Assembly (NCBI RefSeq): GCF_009363695.1 | Contig: NZ_CP045403.1 | Coordinates: 476,001 to 540,000 of the forward strand | Length of the DNA: 64,000 bases | Origin: Bacillus sp. THAF10 | GTDB taxonomy: Bacteria > Bacillota > Bacilli > Bacillales > Bacillaceae_I | Direction: 5' to 3' | Shown here: positions 16,512 to 27,890 of the stretch, in pieces | Numbering within the stretch: position 1 is the first letter of the stretch | Layout of the letters: every line of letters starts with the position of its first letter | Position numbers and translations under genes: made by a program | The notes under the pieces: generated by a model | The model's database searches: none | The model's input: the letters and a program-made list of their open reading frames with translations, nothing else | Told to the model about the DNA's origin: nothing

Positions 16512-16517
16512 TATAAT
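16512..16517 (+). promoter_or_regulatory. -10 box before the c-di-GMP riboswitch
   Basis: A perfect TATAAT lies about 12 bases before the riboswitch. The -35 region is only T-rich (TATTTT). Confidence 0.55.
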
Positions 16518-16524
16518 GGTCTTA

Positions 16525-16605
16525 GAACCAGCCGATAAAGGCAAACCTATAGAAATGTAGGGACGCAAAGCTATAGGGGCTAAAAAGCCAGCCAGCTGCC
16601 GAAAA
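16525..16605 (+). promoter_or_regulatory. c-di-GMP-I (GEMM) riboswitch
   Basis: The conserved GGCAAACC, a GAAA tetraloop stem, GGACGCAAAGC, GGGGCTAAA and the closing GCCAGCCAGCTGCCG are all present in order. A hairpin (TGCAGAAA/TTTCTGCA, 16607-16624) follows but lacks a strong U-tract, so the expression platform is uncertain. It controls the secreted DUF5667-like gene 70 bases downstream. Confidence 0.93.
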
Positions 16606-16671
16606 TTGCAGAAATTTTTCTGCAGGTTTCTCCCCTGTCGTATTGGTTCAATTCATTCAGGGAGGATTAAG

Positions 16672-17940
16672 ATGAAAAAGAGAGTCATTATTCCATTATT
16701 ATTTTCAGGTTTCTTAGCTTTTGGAACAACAGTCTCAGCAGCAACAGAAAAAGTGGATGGAGGCGTAACACCTGATCAATTCTTCTACACATTTGATAAG
16801 CTTGTCGAAGATCTCCATCTATTGATAACAGTAAACAATGAGAAAGAAACAGCTATTTTACTGAGCATAGCGAAAGAAAGACTTGCAGAAGCAAAGGAAA
16901 TGAACGAAGCAGAAAAAGAAGAATTTTTTCTAGAAATCATTGAAGACTACATAGAAAAGCTAGAAGAAGCAGAGGAAGTCGTGTCAGAGCTTATTTTAGA
17001 GGATGAAATAGATGAAGAAAGATTAGAGGAGCTTCAGGAAGAAATAGAGGAAGCAACGGAAGTGGATGATGAAATAGAGGAAAAGCTAGAGGACGAAACA
17101 AAAGAAGAGCTAGAGGAAAAAAGAGAAATAATTAAGCAAATACCTGCAGTTGTGAATGGACTCTCCAAAGAGAAAGTAAAGGAGCTTCGTGAATTAGGCT
17201 TAGGATATGGCCAAATTTCACATGTGATTTTACTTGCAGCTACCTCAGGAAAAACAGTGGATGAAATAGCTGCACTTTTTAACGGAGAAGAGAACAAAGG
17301 ATTTGGAGAAATAGCAAAAGAATTAGGTTTCCATCCGTCAGAATTAGCGTCTGGAAAGAAGAAAAAGGACGAAGATAAGCATGAGGATGAAGAAGATAAC
17401 GATGAATCAGAGGAAGAAAACGTAAAGGACGAAGAAACGAACGAAGAGGAAGATGACGAACAACAAGCTACAGATGAAGATGAGGACCAAGCTGAAGAAG
17501 AGGAAAAAGAACAAGCTTCTTCAAAAACCGGACAAACTAAGCGCAAAGAAGTGAAAGAAAAGGACGAAGAAAAAGAAGAACGTGCTCGTGAGGATAAGAA
17601 AGAAAAAGAAGAACGTGCTCGTGAGGATAAGAAAGAAAAAGAAGAACATGCTCGTGAGGATAAGAAAGAGAAGGAAGAACGTGCTCGTGAGGAAAAGAAA
17701 GAAAAGGAAGAGCGTGCTCGTGAGGAAGAGGAAGAAAAGAAAGAACGAGAACGTGAGGATGAGGAAGAAGAGGAAGAACGAGAACGCGAGGATGAGGAAG
17801 AAGAGGAAGAGCGTGAACGTGAGGATGAGGAAGACGAGGAAGACGAGGAAGATGACGATGACGACGATGACGATGAGGATGAAGAGGAAAAACGCGATCG
17901 TGAAAAAGGTAAGAAGAAAAAGCGAGATAGCGACGATTAA
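16672..17940 (+). CDS. Secreted DUF5667-like protein with charged repeat tail
   Basis: 422 residues. Signal peptide (about 1-25, cut after VSAA), then a helical DUF5667-like domain (TPDQFFYTFDKLVEDLHLLI, with AKERLAEAKEM). Next comes an acidic coiled region, a second small domain (about 160-225, ELGLGYGQISH), and a tail of about 190 residues made almost only of E, K, D and R. The tail has an 11-residue repeat (EERAREDKKEK, about five copies, 33-bp DNA repeats), then EREREDEEEEE and a D-run. Export plus c-di-GMP control suggests a matrix or surface polyelectrolyte; that is inference. Confidence 0.88.
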   Translation: MKKRVIIPLLFSGFLAFGTTVSAATEKVDGGVTPDQFFYTFDKLVEDLHLLITVNNEKETAILLSIAKERLAEAKEMNEAEKEEFFLEIIEDYIEKLEEAEEVVSELILEDEIDEERLEELQEEIEEATEVDDEIEEKLEDETKEELEEKREIIKQIPAVVNGLSKEKVKELRELGLGYGQISHVILLAATSGKTVDEIAALFNGEENKGFGEIAKELGFHPSELASGKKKKDEDKHEDEEDNDESEEENVKDEETNEEEDDEQQATDEDEDQAEEEEKEQASSKTGQTKRKEVKEKDEEKEERAREDKKEKEERAREDKKEKEEHAREDKKEKEERAREEKKEKEERAREEEEEKKEREREDEEEEEEREREDEEEEEEREREDEEDEEDEEDDDDDDDDEDEEEKRDREKGKKKKRDSDD

Positions 17941-17944
17941 TAAG

Positions 17945-17982
17945 AAAGGCATTGATAGAGTAAATCTATCAATGCCTTTTCA
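17945..17982. terminator. Bidirectional terminator
   Basis: A 15-bp perfect stem (AAAGGCATTGATAGA and its complement, loop GTAAA) with T-runs on both sides, between the convergent DUF5667-like gene and ptsG. Confidence 0.92.
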
Positions 17983-18018
17983 TTTAGGAATAATCGAGAA
18001 TTTTTGGCCACATGCTTT

Positions 18019-20208
<2,190 letters not shown>

Positions 20209-20214
20209 CTGATT

Positions 20215-20700
20215 TTAATTAGGAGGATTGTAATCAAATTTTATATTTCTTAACACGTAAAGTGCAGCCATCCCATCACTAGGACAACCGTTTAGATAAT
20301 TAATAGGAAACAGCGAGAAGAACACGTAGTAAAAAGAAAAGTAAGTGAATTGATAAATGAATATATTTGGCTCAAGTATCTCCATGATAATAAGCTGATT
20401 CAACACTAGGATGGAGGTGATGTTAAACAAAGCTCCTCCTAAATACACAAGAATCTTTTCTATTTTCCTTGCACCACTACATACCTTGACATACTCGCAC
20501 CAGCCATCGTAAAAGTACAAATTACGAATTCGAATTGGCCCAAATTTAAAGATGGTTTTTCCGGTCCCCACATGCATGATCACCTTCCCGCCAAATAACT
20601 TTGCAAAAAAATAATGCCCAAACTCATGCAAGACCGTTACCATCGGGAGAACAAGAAAAAAAGAAAGAAAGAACTTCCATAAATCGTTAAAACCAAACAT
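20215..20700 (-). CDS. M50-like membrane metalloprotease
   Basis: 161 residues. Zinc motif HEFGH near residue 26 in the first membrane segment, and a late LNGCPSDGMAA segment that resembles the NPDG/LDG motif of M50 site-2 proteases. About four hydrophobic segments. ATG 20700 with GGAGGT nine bases upstream. It is same-strand upstream of ptsG but separated by the REP-like palindrome. Substrate unknown. Confidence 0.75.
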   Translation of the reverse strand: MFGFNDLWKFFLSFFLVLPMVTVLHEFGHYFFAKLFGGKVIMHVGTGKTIFKFGPIRIRNLYFYDGWCEYVKVCSGARKIEKILVYLGGALFNITSILVLNQLIIMEILEPNIFIYQFTYFSFYYVFFSLFPINYLNGCPSDGMAALYVLRNIKFDYNPPN

Positions 20701-20779
20701 CAGCGCCCAACCTCCCACCAGGTATAAAAGATTTATTGGGGGTGTTTTACCCTAATAATATGGGATAAAACATAGAACG

Positions 20780-20820
20780 AGAGGACGGTACTTTTGGTCC
20801 TTTACGAAGGCGAGAGACGT
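20780..20820. repeat. Degenerate REP-like fragment
   Basis: GAGGACGGTACTTTTGGTCC followed by CGAGAGACGT resembles the GGGACGGTTCT family but is decayed. Confidence 0.4.
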
Positions 20821-20888
20821 AAAAAACCTTCTTTATTCCTTGTTTTTTTTCCAAATAATTCTTCTTCATGAAATTTTATGAGTGAATG

Positions 20889-20926
20889 TTACCAGCTTTT
20901 AATAAGGTGTTAATGAGTTTGTAACA
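20889..20926 (+). promoter_or_regulatory. PhoP-box-like direct repeats upstream of phoD
   Basis: Four hexamers resembling TT(A/T/C)ACA: TTACCA 20889, TTAATA 20899, TTAATG 20910, GTAACA 20921, at 10-11 base spacing. This is the architecture of PhoP binding regions in Bacillus. A GATAAT follows at 20926. Phosphate control of phoD is known in B. subtilis. Confidence 0.6.
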
Positions 20927-20995
20927 GATAATTTAAACCACGTTTATTTTTTCGTTTTAATCTAAAAACGTACTTTACTTTGAGGAGGAAGCAGC

Positions 20996-22888
20996 ATGAG
21001 AGATGACAAGCGATTGGAAAACGAAAAATATGATTCGTCAAAGCGAACTTTTTTAAAATATTTCTTAGCAGGGTCAGCGGTAGTTGCACTGGAGACAACT
21101 GGAATTGGAAGATTAACTTCCTTTGTTTCGAAGGCACAAGCGGCAGAGGGTGTTTCTCCTTATAAGAGTGTGTATCCAGTTGGGGAAGGTTTCCCACAAT
21201 CTGTTGCATCAGGAGACCCAACATCTAGTGGGATGATGCTATGGACGAGAATTGATCCTGCTAAAGAAGAAGGATTTTCTACAAAAGAAATTACGAGTGA
21301 TGTTATTTATTATCTAGAGAATCCATCGGAAGCAAATGATGAATCTCTAACAGAGTCCATCGAACAAGGGAAATTTATCATGTTTGAGGTAAGTACAACG
21401 AAGGACTTTTCAAATGTCGAGCTAAAAGGATTCTCTCCGATTTGGAAGGATCATGACAATGTCGTTCGCATTGATTTAGATGGACAGTTAGCAGCGAATA
21501 AAACCTATTACTATCGTTTTGTCACGAAAAAAGGTTATGTGAGTAAAACTGGTACGTGTAAAACACTTCCAGAAGAAAACAGCCAAGTTTCCTCCGCTAA
21601 AATAGGCTATATTTCCTGTCAGGATTATACAAATGGGTATTTTTCTGCACTAGGTCATATGGCAGAAGAGGACATGACTTTCTTCATTCATCTCGGAGAC
21701 TATATTTATGAATCTGTTGGAGATGCAGCCTACCAAGGAAATTTAAAGGATAGGCAAATCAAGCTTCCAAGTGGACAAGCCAAAGCATTTACCAAAGAGG
21801 ATTACCGAAAGCTCTATCAAACGTATCGCGGGGATAAAGACTTACAAAAGCTTCATGAACGTCATGGCATGGTAGCAACCTGGGATGACCATGAGTTTGC
21901 CAATGACACGTATTATCCAGCAATTGCACCAGATGATAACCTTGAGTCAGATCCGACAAGAAGACTAATCGCCAATCAAGTTTGGTTTGAATACATGCCT
22001 GCACGTGTTCCTTATGATGGGACTAAGTCCTTTGAAGAATCCATCAAAATTTATCGTGCGGTCACCATTGGTAATCTGGCAAACATTCTTTTGACAGATG
22101 AGCGCTTATATCGTAGTTCACACCCTTGTGGACAAGAAACGCTAGATCGCTACATTTCAGGCGGATGCGCAGGAATCAATAGCTCTTCCCGCACCATGCT
22201 CGGAAAAACTCAGCGTGATTGGTTCTTAAATGAATTGAAAAATGCTTCTGGAACCTGGAAAATCTGGGGCAATGAAGTACAAGTTACCCAATTAAAATTG
22301 TTAAATCGCTATGCAAACCTTGATGCATGGGATGGGTATGCCTATGAAAGAGATGTCATCTCACAAACAATCATGAACGAAAAAATAAAGAATTTTATTG
22401 CATTAACAGGCGACTTTCACACGTTTGAGGCTTCCTATATGCAATATAAATATGAAAAGGATAGTGAGAAATACGGTGTTGAATTAATGGTTGGATCTGT
22501 TACATCAAGTAACCTGCGTGAAACGCTACGAAATGCTTTAAATCAAGCTCCTGATACGTCAGGTCCGATTCCAATTGAAGCGGCTGACGAGCTAATTAAT
22601 TTAGTGAAAGGGCGCTTAGGTGAAGGAGCTGCATTAACTGCAGAGGTCTTATTTAAAGAAATTCAACAAATCGTCAAAGCAGACAACCCTTGGATTCAGT
22701 TGTTTGATAGTACAACACATGGATATGCTTTGCTGGAGCTAACAAATGCTAAAGCAACATGGACCGCCTATTCAGTGGACAATATTGAAAAACCACAATC
22801 TAAGAAATCGCTATTATGGCAATGCGAGGTGCCTAATGGCGAAGTAAAAATAAATGTGACACAAGGACAAGGACTAGTCCCTCAATAA
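20996..22888 (+). CDS. phoD: Alkaline phosphatase/phosphodiesterase PhoD
   Basis: 630 residues. Tat signal peptide: N-terminal region with SKRTFLK (first Arg of the twin replaced by Lys), hydrophobic stretch, and AQA-A cleavage near residue 48. PhoD N-domain about 60-195, then the metallophosphatase with [20 protein letters not shown] and TGDFHTF metal motifs. Secreted under phosphate starvation. Start after GAGGAGG. tatA and tatC follow, as in the B. subtilis dedicated pathway. Confidence 0.95.
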   Translation: MRDDKRLENEKYDSSKRTFLKYFLAGSAVVALETTGIGRLTSFVSKAQAAEGVSPYKSVYPVGEGFPQSVASGDPTSSGMMLWTRIDPAKEEGFSTKEITSDVIYYLENPSEANDESLTESIEQGKFIMFEVSTTKDFSNVELKGFSPIWKDHDNVVRIDLDGQLAANKTYYYRFVTKKGYVSKTGTCKTLPEENSQVSSAKIGYISCQDYTNGYFSALGHMAEEDMTFFIHLGDYIYESVGDAAYQGNLKDRQIKLPSGQAKAFTKEDYRKLYQTYRGDKDLQKLHERHGMVATWDDHEFANDTYYPAIAPDDNLESDPTRRLIANQVWFEYMPARVPYDGTKSFEESIKIYRAVTIGNLANILLTDERLYRSSHPCGQETLDRYISGGCAGINSSSRTMLGKTQRDWFLNELKNASGTWKIWGNEVQVTQLKLLNRYANLDAWDGYAYERDVISQTIMNEKIKNFIALTGDFHTFEASYMQYKYEKDSEKYGVELMVGSVTSSNLRETLRNALNQAPDTSGPIPIEAADELINLVKGRLGEGAALTAEVLFKEIQQIVKADNPWIQLFDSTTHGYALLELTNAKATWTAYSVDNIEKPQSKKSLLWQCEVPNGEVKINVTQGQGLVPQ

Positions 22889-22944
22889 CGCTCTTTTCTA
22901 AAAAGATAGGAGCTAAATTTGCTATTAATAAGGAGGACGATTTC

Positions 22945-23142
22945 ATGCTACAGAATATTGGTATTCCTGGTCTTATCATTATTTTAGTTATCACGCTTCT
23001 TATTTTCGGACCAACAAAGCTACCGGAGATTGGCCGTTCATTTGGCGTCACCTTACGTGAGTTCAAAAAAGGAACGAAGGATCTAATGAAGGACGACGAA
23101 CCAACAACAGAAGGTAATAAAAAGGTAGAAGAAAAAGTGTAA
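22945..23142 (+). CDS. tatA: Tat translocase subunit TatA (TatAd-type)
   Basis: 65 residues: N-terminal membrane helix (about 5-22), [14 protein letters not shown] hinge, amphipathic helix with the FKKGTKDL end, then a charged tail. Canonical TatA/E. AAGGAGG start signal. Pairs with TatC to export PhoD. A terminator lies between tatA and tatC, which would give more TatA than TatC. Confidence 0.95.
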   Translation: MLQNIGIPGLIIILVITLLIFGPTKLPEIGRSFGVTLREFKKGTKDLMKDDEPTTEGNKKVEEKV

Positions 23143-23151
23143 TCAAAGACG

Positions 23152-23183
23152 GGGCTATCTTTTATAGGTAGCCCGCTATTTTT
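23152..23183 (+). terminator. Terminator between tatA and tatC
   Basis: GGGCTATC pairs with GGTAGCCC (one G-U) followed by GCTATTTTTTC. Probably partial, setting the TatA:TatC ratio. Confidence 0.8.
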
Positions 23184-23214
23184 TCAAAGCTAGCGTTAGG
23201 AAGGAGGATGACGG

Positions 23215-23940
23215 TTGGAACAGACATTTTTTCTTGCGCATATAGCGGAGTTAAGAAAACGTTTAGTAAAGATTCTACTATTATATGTCCTAATTTTTTT
23301 GATTAGCTTCTTCCAGGTAGGGAAAGTGTATGAGTGGTTGATGAAGAACGCAAATCTTAAACTAACCGTACTTGGTCCTTCAGAAATATTGTGGGTATAT
23401 TTTATGCTGGCGAGTATCTGTGCGCTTGCAGCCACCATTCCGTTTGCAGCGTACCAAGTTTGGGCGTTTACCAATCCTGCCCTAAAGCCTGAGGAACGAA
23501 AATCGACTGCGGTTTTTATCCCGGTATTATTTTTCCTTTTTCTTGCAGGTGTTAGTTTCGGCTATTGGGTAGTGTTTCCAAAGGTGTTTAACTTCGTCGT
23601 AACACTGTCTGAGGGAATGTTTGAAACCATGTTTACTGCGGAAAAATATTTTCGCTTTCTATTTCAGCTAACCATACCTCTAGGACTAATATTTGAGCTA
23701 CCAGCCCTGGTGTGGTTTTTAACAAAAATAGGTCTCTTAACGCCGATGATGATGACCAAATACCGCAAATTTGTCTACCTTGCAATGGTCATCGTTTCTG
23801 CAATCCTCACACCACCAGACCTCATATCCCAAACCTTTGTCCTCATCCCATTAATCCTATTGTACGAATCTAGCATTATGCTTTGTGGATGGGTGTACAA
23901 AAAGAGACAGGAGGACGGTTCGAAAGCTTCTTTTGCTTAA
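23215..23940 (+). CDS. tatC: Tat translocase subunit TatC (TatCd-type)
   Basis: 241 residues, six membrane segments, with HIAELRKRL at the start and a FELPALVWFL segment as in TatC. Forms the twin-arginine receptor. TTG start at 23215 after AGGAGG. Its last codons (QEDGSK) are encoded by one arm of a REP-like palindrome, so the C-terminal tail is partly repeat-derived. Confidence 0.95.
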   Translation: MEQTFFLAHIAELRKRLVKILLLYVLIFLISFFQVGKVYEWLMKNANLKLTVLGPSEILWVYFMLASICALAATIPFAAYQVWAFTNPALKPEERKSTAVFIPVLFFLFLAGVSFGYWVVFPKVFNFVVTLSEGMFETMFTAEKYFRFLFQLTIPLGLIFELPALVWFLTKIGLLTPMMMTKYRKFVYLAMVIVSAILTPPDLISQTFVLIPLILLYESSIMLCGWVYKKRQEDGSKASFA

Positions 23941-23977
23941 CGATAGAAGCGCCAGAACCGTCCTTCTGGTTTTTATC
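23910..23977. repeat. REP-like palindrome overlapping the tatC end
   Basis: AGGACGGTTC (23912-23921, inside tatC) faces GAACCGTCCT (23955-23964), followed by TCTGGTTTTT, so it can also act as the tatC terminator. Confidence 0.8.
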
Positions 23978-24046
23978 ATACTAATTGCCTATTTCATCGC
24001 CTTCGCTGTAAAATAAAGGTAGATGAAAAAGAGGTGATGTTAGACG

Positions 24047-25423
24047 ATGAAACCATTCTCATCCTACTCTAAACATAGCATGTTTGAAAAGAATAAAAAC
24101 AAGAAATCACATTTGGCTTCTCTAAGGAAAAAAGCCTTAGCAGCACAGACAACTCAGACGGAAGCAACGGAAACAACTTCTCCAAAAACAGCAAAACCTT
24201 CTTTGAAGCCCTGGAAAGAAAAAGTGAAAAAGTTAACGCAGAAAGCGCATCTTCAGGAGGAAAAATGGCAGAAGGAAAAAAAGGAACATTTAAACACCAA
24301 GAAAACGCTGAAAACAGCTCGAGATAAACTACATCACACGCAAAATAAATTGGAAAACCAACACAAAACTATCCAACACCTTGAAAAAAAGTTGGCAAAA
24401 GCGCTGGAAAGACTAGAGGATTTACAAAAGCAAAACGAACAGCTTCAAGAAAAAAACCTCCAACTCGAAACCTCCCTTCTTAAATACAAAAACAGCGCCA
24501 CCACCTATAAGGGCATGATCAAGCCGCTACAAAAGAAAATGAAAGAATTAACATTCAAAAATGAGATGTATCAAAAAGAACAAGAGAAATGGAACAGGAT
24601 GCAGGAAAGGCGGTACCAGCAAGAGAACAAGATAAAAGCGACCAACAGAGAGCAGGCAAAGCAGCTAGAAAAATGGCATAACCTATCTCCAGAGCTTCTC
24701 CTTCAACACCTTTATGAAAGCATGTCATTAAAAAATCACCAGCAATACTTTGACACGATTAGTTTGCATCGGAAATTTCGGTGGATGCAGAGTACCATAA
24801 AACGTCATAATGCTAGGTACATAAAAGATAAACAACCCATTTTTGGTGCTTTAACAAAAAAAGAAGATGGCTGGTGGTTGAAAGGACCTTCGGGGGAGTA
24901 TTGGAAGATAACCAGTCATCCACCCATTCATCTAAAAGAGGGTACTCCAGTTTTAGCCTCACAAATTGGCAATCGAGTAGAAGTTATCACCATATACCAA
25001 GATGAAATCGAGCAAAAACGGGATTCCATCAAGATTGAGAAGGAACGGGAGAGTACTCGTGGAAGGAACAATAATCATTCCTCCCCAGAATTTGTGCAAA
25101 AGTTCCCACCGCACGCTTACAATTGGAGTGTTTTGTTAGTAACAAGTGATAACGGGAGCAGGTATCAGCAATTTTTGTCAGAGCAAGGCTTTCAAGTGGA
25201 TTGGATTGATCCGTATGAGAAGAGCGCGATTCATGTGCACCAACAGATGGCCGCTCATGACCTTGTGCTGCTCGACCTTGGCCACATCCCACATGTCGTC
25301 ACCAACCTTGTGCCACAAGACGAAACCTGGGTCCAACGCTTTCAAACCTTCCGGAAAAAGACTCTCCTTGCACGAATTCTCTACCTTGCAGCTAACTGCT
25401 CACACCCACGAGAGATGGGGTGA
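24047..25423 (+). CDS. Coiled-coil protein with DUF2325-like C-terminus
   Basis: 458 residues. Basic, disordered N-terminus (1-50), long coiled coil (about 55-215), a middle globular part (about 220-325, with GALTKKEDGWWLKGPSGEYWK), and a C-terminal domain resembling DUF2325 (VLLVTSDNGSRYQQFLSEQG; AAHDLVLLDLGHIPH; end ANCSHPREMG). DUF2325 proteins have unknown function. Weak link to tatC upstream (own GAGGTGATG start region). Confidence 0.7.
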   Translation: MKPFSSYSKHSMFEKNKNKKSHLASLRKKALAAQTTQTEATETTSPKTAKPSLKPWKEKVKKLTQKAHLQEEKWQKEKKEHLNTKKTLKTARDKLHHTQNKLENQHKTIQHLEKKLAKALERLEDLQKQNEQLQEKNLQLETSLLKYKNSATTYKGMIKPLQKKMKELTFKNEMYQKEQEKWNRMQERRYQQENKIKATNREQAKQLEKWHNLSPELLLQHLYESMSLKNHQQYFDTISLHRKFRWMQSTIKRHNARYIKDKQPIFGALTKKEDGWWLKGPSGEYWKITSHPPIHLKEGTPVLASQIGNRVEVITIYQDEIEQKRDSIKIEKERESTRGRNNNHSSPEFVQKFPPHAYNWSVLLVTSDNGSRYQQFLSEQGFQVDWIDPYEKSAIHVHQQMAAHDLVLLDLGHIPHVVTNLVPQDETWVQRFQTFRKKTLLARILYLAANCSHPREMG

Positions 25424-25453
25424 GATGGTTCTGCTTGTTTATTCGGAGGAATG

Positions 25454-25470
25454 AACGGTCAGAACCGTGC
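25454..25470. repeat. Small REP-like hairpin
   Basis: ACGGTCAGAACCGT, a short decayed form of the GGGACGGTTCT palindrome, after the coiled-coil gene. Confidence 0.45.
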
Positions 25471-25548
25471 TTTGTTTCTTAAAGGAGAAGTGGCACTTGA
25501 TAGAGAAGTAAGTAGGATAGAAATTTAATCAAGAGGGGATGCGTTTTT

Positions 25549-26538
25549 TTGCAGGTGGAGAAGAGAAACGAGGTTACAAAAAGCGAAATAGTTAGCCTAA
25601 TGGCTAAAGCATTAAAGGATAATTATGTGTTTCCAGATGTTGCAGATGATATGGCAAAACATATTGAAATGAAGCTAAATCAAAAGGAATACGAAAGCCT
25701 GGATAATCAAAAAGACTTTTGTGAGAAGCTTACAGGAGACCTTCGAGAGGTTAGTCGGGATAAACATATAATAGTACGCTACAACGAGCAAGCGAAATCG
25801 GTGGATCAAACGCGAAGTAAAGTGGAGCAGCAAGAAGAGTACCAACTGAAAGCCCAACTAGACAATTACGGTTTTAGGAAGGTGGAGCGTTTGCCAGGAA
25901 ACATCGGCTACATCGACCTTCGTGGGTTTCATCAACCAGAATATGCGGCAGAAACAGCTGCGAATGCCATGAATTTTGTGGCTCACACAGATGCGCTTAT
26001 TGTTGATTTGCGTAAAAACGGCGGTGGCTATCCAGAGATGGTTGTTTTCTTAACAAGCTATCTTTTTGAATCAGAGACCTTTCATCTGAACAGCTTTTAT
26101 TTAAGGACGAATGAATCTACAAGGCAATTTTGGACGCTACCTTATGTTCCAGGGAAAAAGTATGGGGAGAAGAAGCCGGTCTATGTTCTTACAAGTGATC
26201 GCACTTTTTCAGCGGCAGAGGAATTCACCTACAATCTAAAAAACTTAAACAGAGCAACGATTATAGGGGATGTGACCGCAGGGGGAGCAAATCCTGGTGA
26301 GACCCACCAGCTTACCAAACACATCAGTATCTTTATTCCAAATGGACGTGCCATCAATCCTATCACCCAAACCAACTGGGAAGGAACCGGTATAGAACCT
26401 GATATGAAAACCAACAACCCTTATGACGCCGCCTACAAATTGGCGCTTGAGCATGTTATGAAGGTGCGAGGAGAAGAATCTCCTGGCTCAGCATTTGTGG
26501 TCAAGGAAGCGGAAAAAGCATGGACGAACTTGAAATAA
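25549..26538 (+). CDS. S41 family peptidase (tail-specific protease type)
   Basis: 329 residues. IRBP/CtpA-like: an N-terminal helical region (about 1-75), then the protease fold with GNIGYIDLRGF, LIVDLRKNGGG and the catalytic Ser in DRTFSAAEEF near residue 225. No signal peptide or PDZ domain, so it is probably cytosolic. TTG start at 25549 after AGGGGATG (GTG 25555 is an alternative). A REP hairpin follows. Confidence 0.88.
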   Translation: MQVEKRNEVTKSEIVSLMAKALKDNYVFPDVADDMAKHIEMKLNQKEYESLDNQKDFCEKLTGDLREVSRDKHIIVRYNEQAKSVDQTRSKVEQQEEYQLKAQLDNYGFRKVERLPGNIGYIDLRGFHQPEYAAETAANAMNFVAHTDALIVDLRKNGGGYPEMVVFLTSYLFESETFHLNSFYLRTNESTRQFWTLPYVPGKKYGEKKPVYVLTSDRTFSAAEEFTYNLKNLNRATIIGDVTAGGANPGETHQLTKHISIFIPNGRAINPITQTNWEGTGIEPDMKTNNPYDAAYKLALEHVMKVRGEESPGSAFVVKEAEKAWTNLK

Positions 26539-26545
26539 ATCAAAT

Positions 26546-26608
26546 CAGGGGGACGGTTCTCCTGGTTCCTTCGCCGGTTGGCGATGGACCGCGAGAACCG
26601 TCCCCCTG
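26546..26608. repeat. Intact REP-like palindrome
   Basis: CAGGGGGACGGTTCT and AGAACCGTCCCCCTG form a perfect 15-bp stem with a 33-base loop holding CTGGTTCC and GGACCGCG. It is the best preserved copy and lies between convergent genes. Confidence 0.9.
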
Positions 26609-26614
26609 TCTGCC

Positions 26615-27811
26615 TTAACCGATCAGTTGAATAAAAAGGACTTTTAGATAGTTGCCATCTTTAAAGGTGTTGATGGTGGCGAAGTCGCTTGGGAGGGTGA
26701 ACTCTTCCACGATTTTGTATTTGGTGTTGCTTGTTTTGAACGCTTGGTCGATAAATCCTTTAAACTTGTCCATTCCAAACGTTGCAGCGTTGGTGGAGGC
26801 AACAATGACGCCATTCTTTTCAGTTATGGCAATGGCGTCTGTGACCAAATCTGTGTAGTCCTTTTCCGCGCGGAATGTAACCTTTTTGGAGCGAGCAAAG
26901 CTTGGTGGATCCATGATGACGACATCGTATTTTACATTTTTCTTTTTAGCATATTTAAAGTAATGGAACACTTCTTCCACCAGGATGGATTGTGTTTTTT
27001 CATCGATGTCATTTACGTTGAACTGCTCGATCGTTTTTGGCAGGCTTCTTTTTGCCAGGTCGACGCTGGTTGTTTTAACGGCTCCACCTAGCGCTGCATA
27101 AACCGAAAAAGCCCCGGTGTAGGAGAAGGTGTTAAGCACTGTTTTCCCTTTAGCGTACTTATCTCGGATCGTTTTTCGCACCTCGCGTTGGTCTAAAAAT
27201 ACCCCCACCATCGCGCCATCATTCAAGTGTACAGCAAAATTAACCCCGTTTTCTTTTATGATCAGAGGGGATGATGCCCGCTTGCCGCGAATAAAATCGT
27301 CATCCTCTACATACTGACCAGCTGTATCGAATCGCTTTTTTTCATAGATTCCTTTGTAGCTGATGATGCCTTCTAGTGCAGTTAGAATGTCCTCTTGAAA
27401 CGAGTAAATCCCTTTACTGTACCAATTAATGACTAAAAAACCATCGAAATATTCTATGGTAAACCCACCGATTCCATCTCCTTCGCCATTAAAAAGACGA
27501 AATGCGTTGGTATCTTTTGATTTCATTAGAGATGCCCGCTTCGATACTGCTTTTTCGAGCGCTTTTTTAAAAAAAGTAACATCTAATTCCTCGTTTGGAT
27601 CGTTACTAACAATCCAACCGTAGCCTTTGTTTTGATTTCCATAATACCCTTTGCCGAGAAATTGATGACGCTCATCCACCAAGTTTACGAGTGTGCCTTC
27701 TTCCTTCAACACATCCCCATTGATTAAGGACTGCTTGCTAATCAGCGGATAGCCACTCTTATATTTTTTTACAAAATTACTCTTTACCTTTACTGTAAGA
27801 CACTGTCGCAT
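26615..27811 (-). CDS. Class I rRNA cytosine methyltransferase, RlmI-like
   Basis: 398 residues. N-terminal PUA domain (about 1-75), then a Rossmann methyltransferase with VFLDQRE, VLNTFSYTGAFS (SAM motif I) and MDPPSFAR (motif IV), the RlmI/YwbD pattern. RlmI makes m5C in 23S rRNA; the precise site here is inferred. The start ATG 27811 has only a weak ribosome site. Confidence 0.85.
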   Translation of the reverse strand: MRQCLTVKVKSNFVKKYKSGYPLISKQSLINGDVLKEEGTLVNLVDERHQFLGKGYYGNQNKGYGWIVSNDPNEELDVTFFKKALEKAVSKRASLMKSKDTNAFRLFNGEGDGIGGFTIEYFDGFLVINWYSKGIYSFQEDILTALEGIISYKGIYEKKRFDTAGQYVEDDDFIRGKRASSPLIIKENGVNFAVHLNDGAMVGVFLDQREVRKTIRDKYAKGKTVLNTFSYTGAFSVYAALGGAVKTTSVDLAKRSLPKTIEQFNVNDIDEKTQSILVEEVFHYFKYAKKKNVKYDVVIMDPPSFARSKKVTFRAEKDYTDLVTDAIAITEKNGVIVASTNAATFGMDKFKGFIDQAFKTSNTKYKIVEEFTLPSDFATINTFKDGNYLKVLFIQLIG

Positions 27812-27890
27812 ATGTAACTTTCATCCGTTCTATTCAATATTTAAGTGTGGTTGTAATTATACGCATTGTTCGTAGAAAGTGCAAAGAGAC

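Noticed and set aside
17034..17952. Long Ser- and Phe/Leu-rich minus-strand frames
   Set aside because: Shadow of the acidic GAA/GAG-rich repeat in the DUF5667-like gene; no ribosome site.
25146..25454. A 102-codon frame within the coiled-coil gene
   Set aside because: Shifted frame inside a well-supported gene, no start signal.
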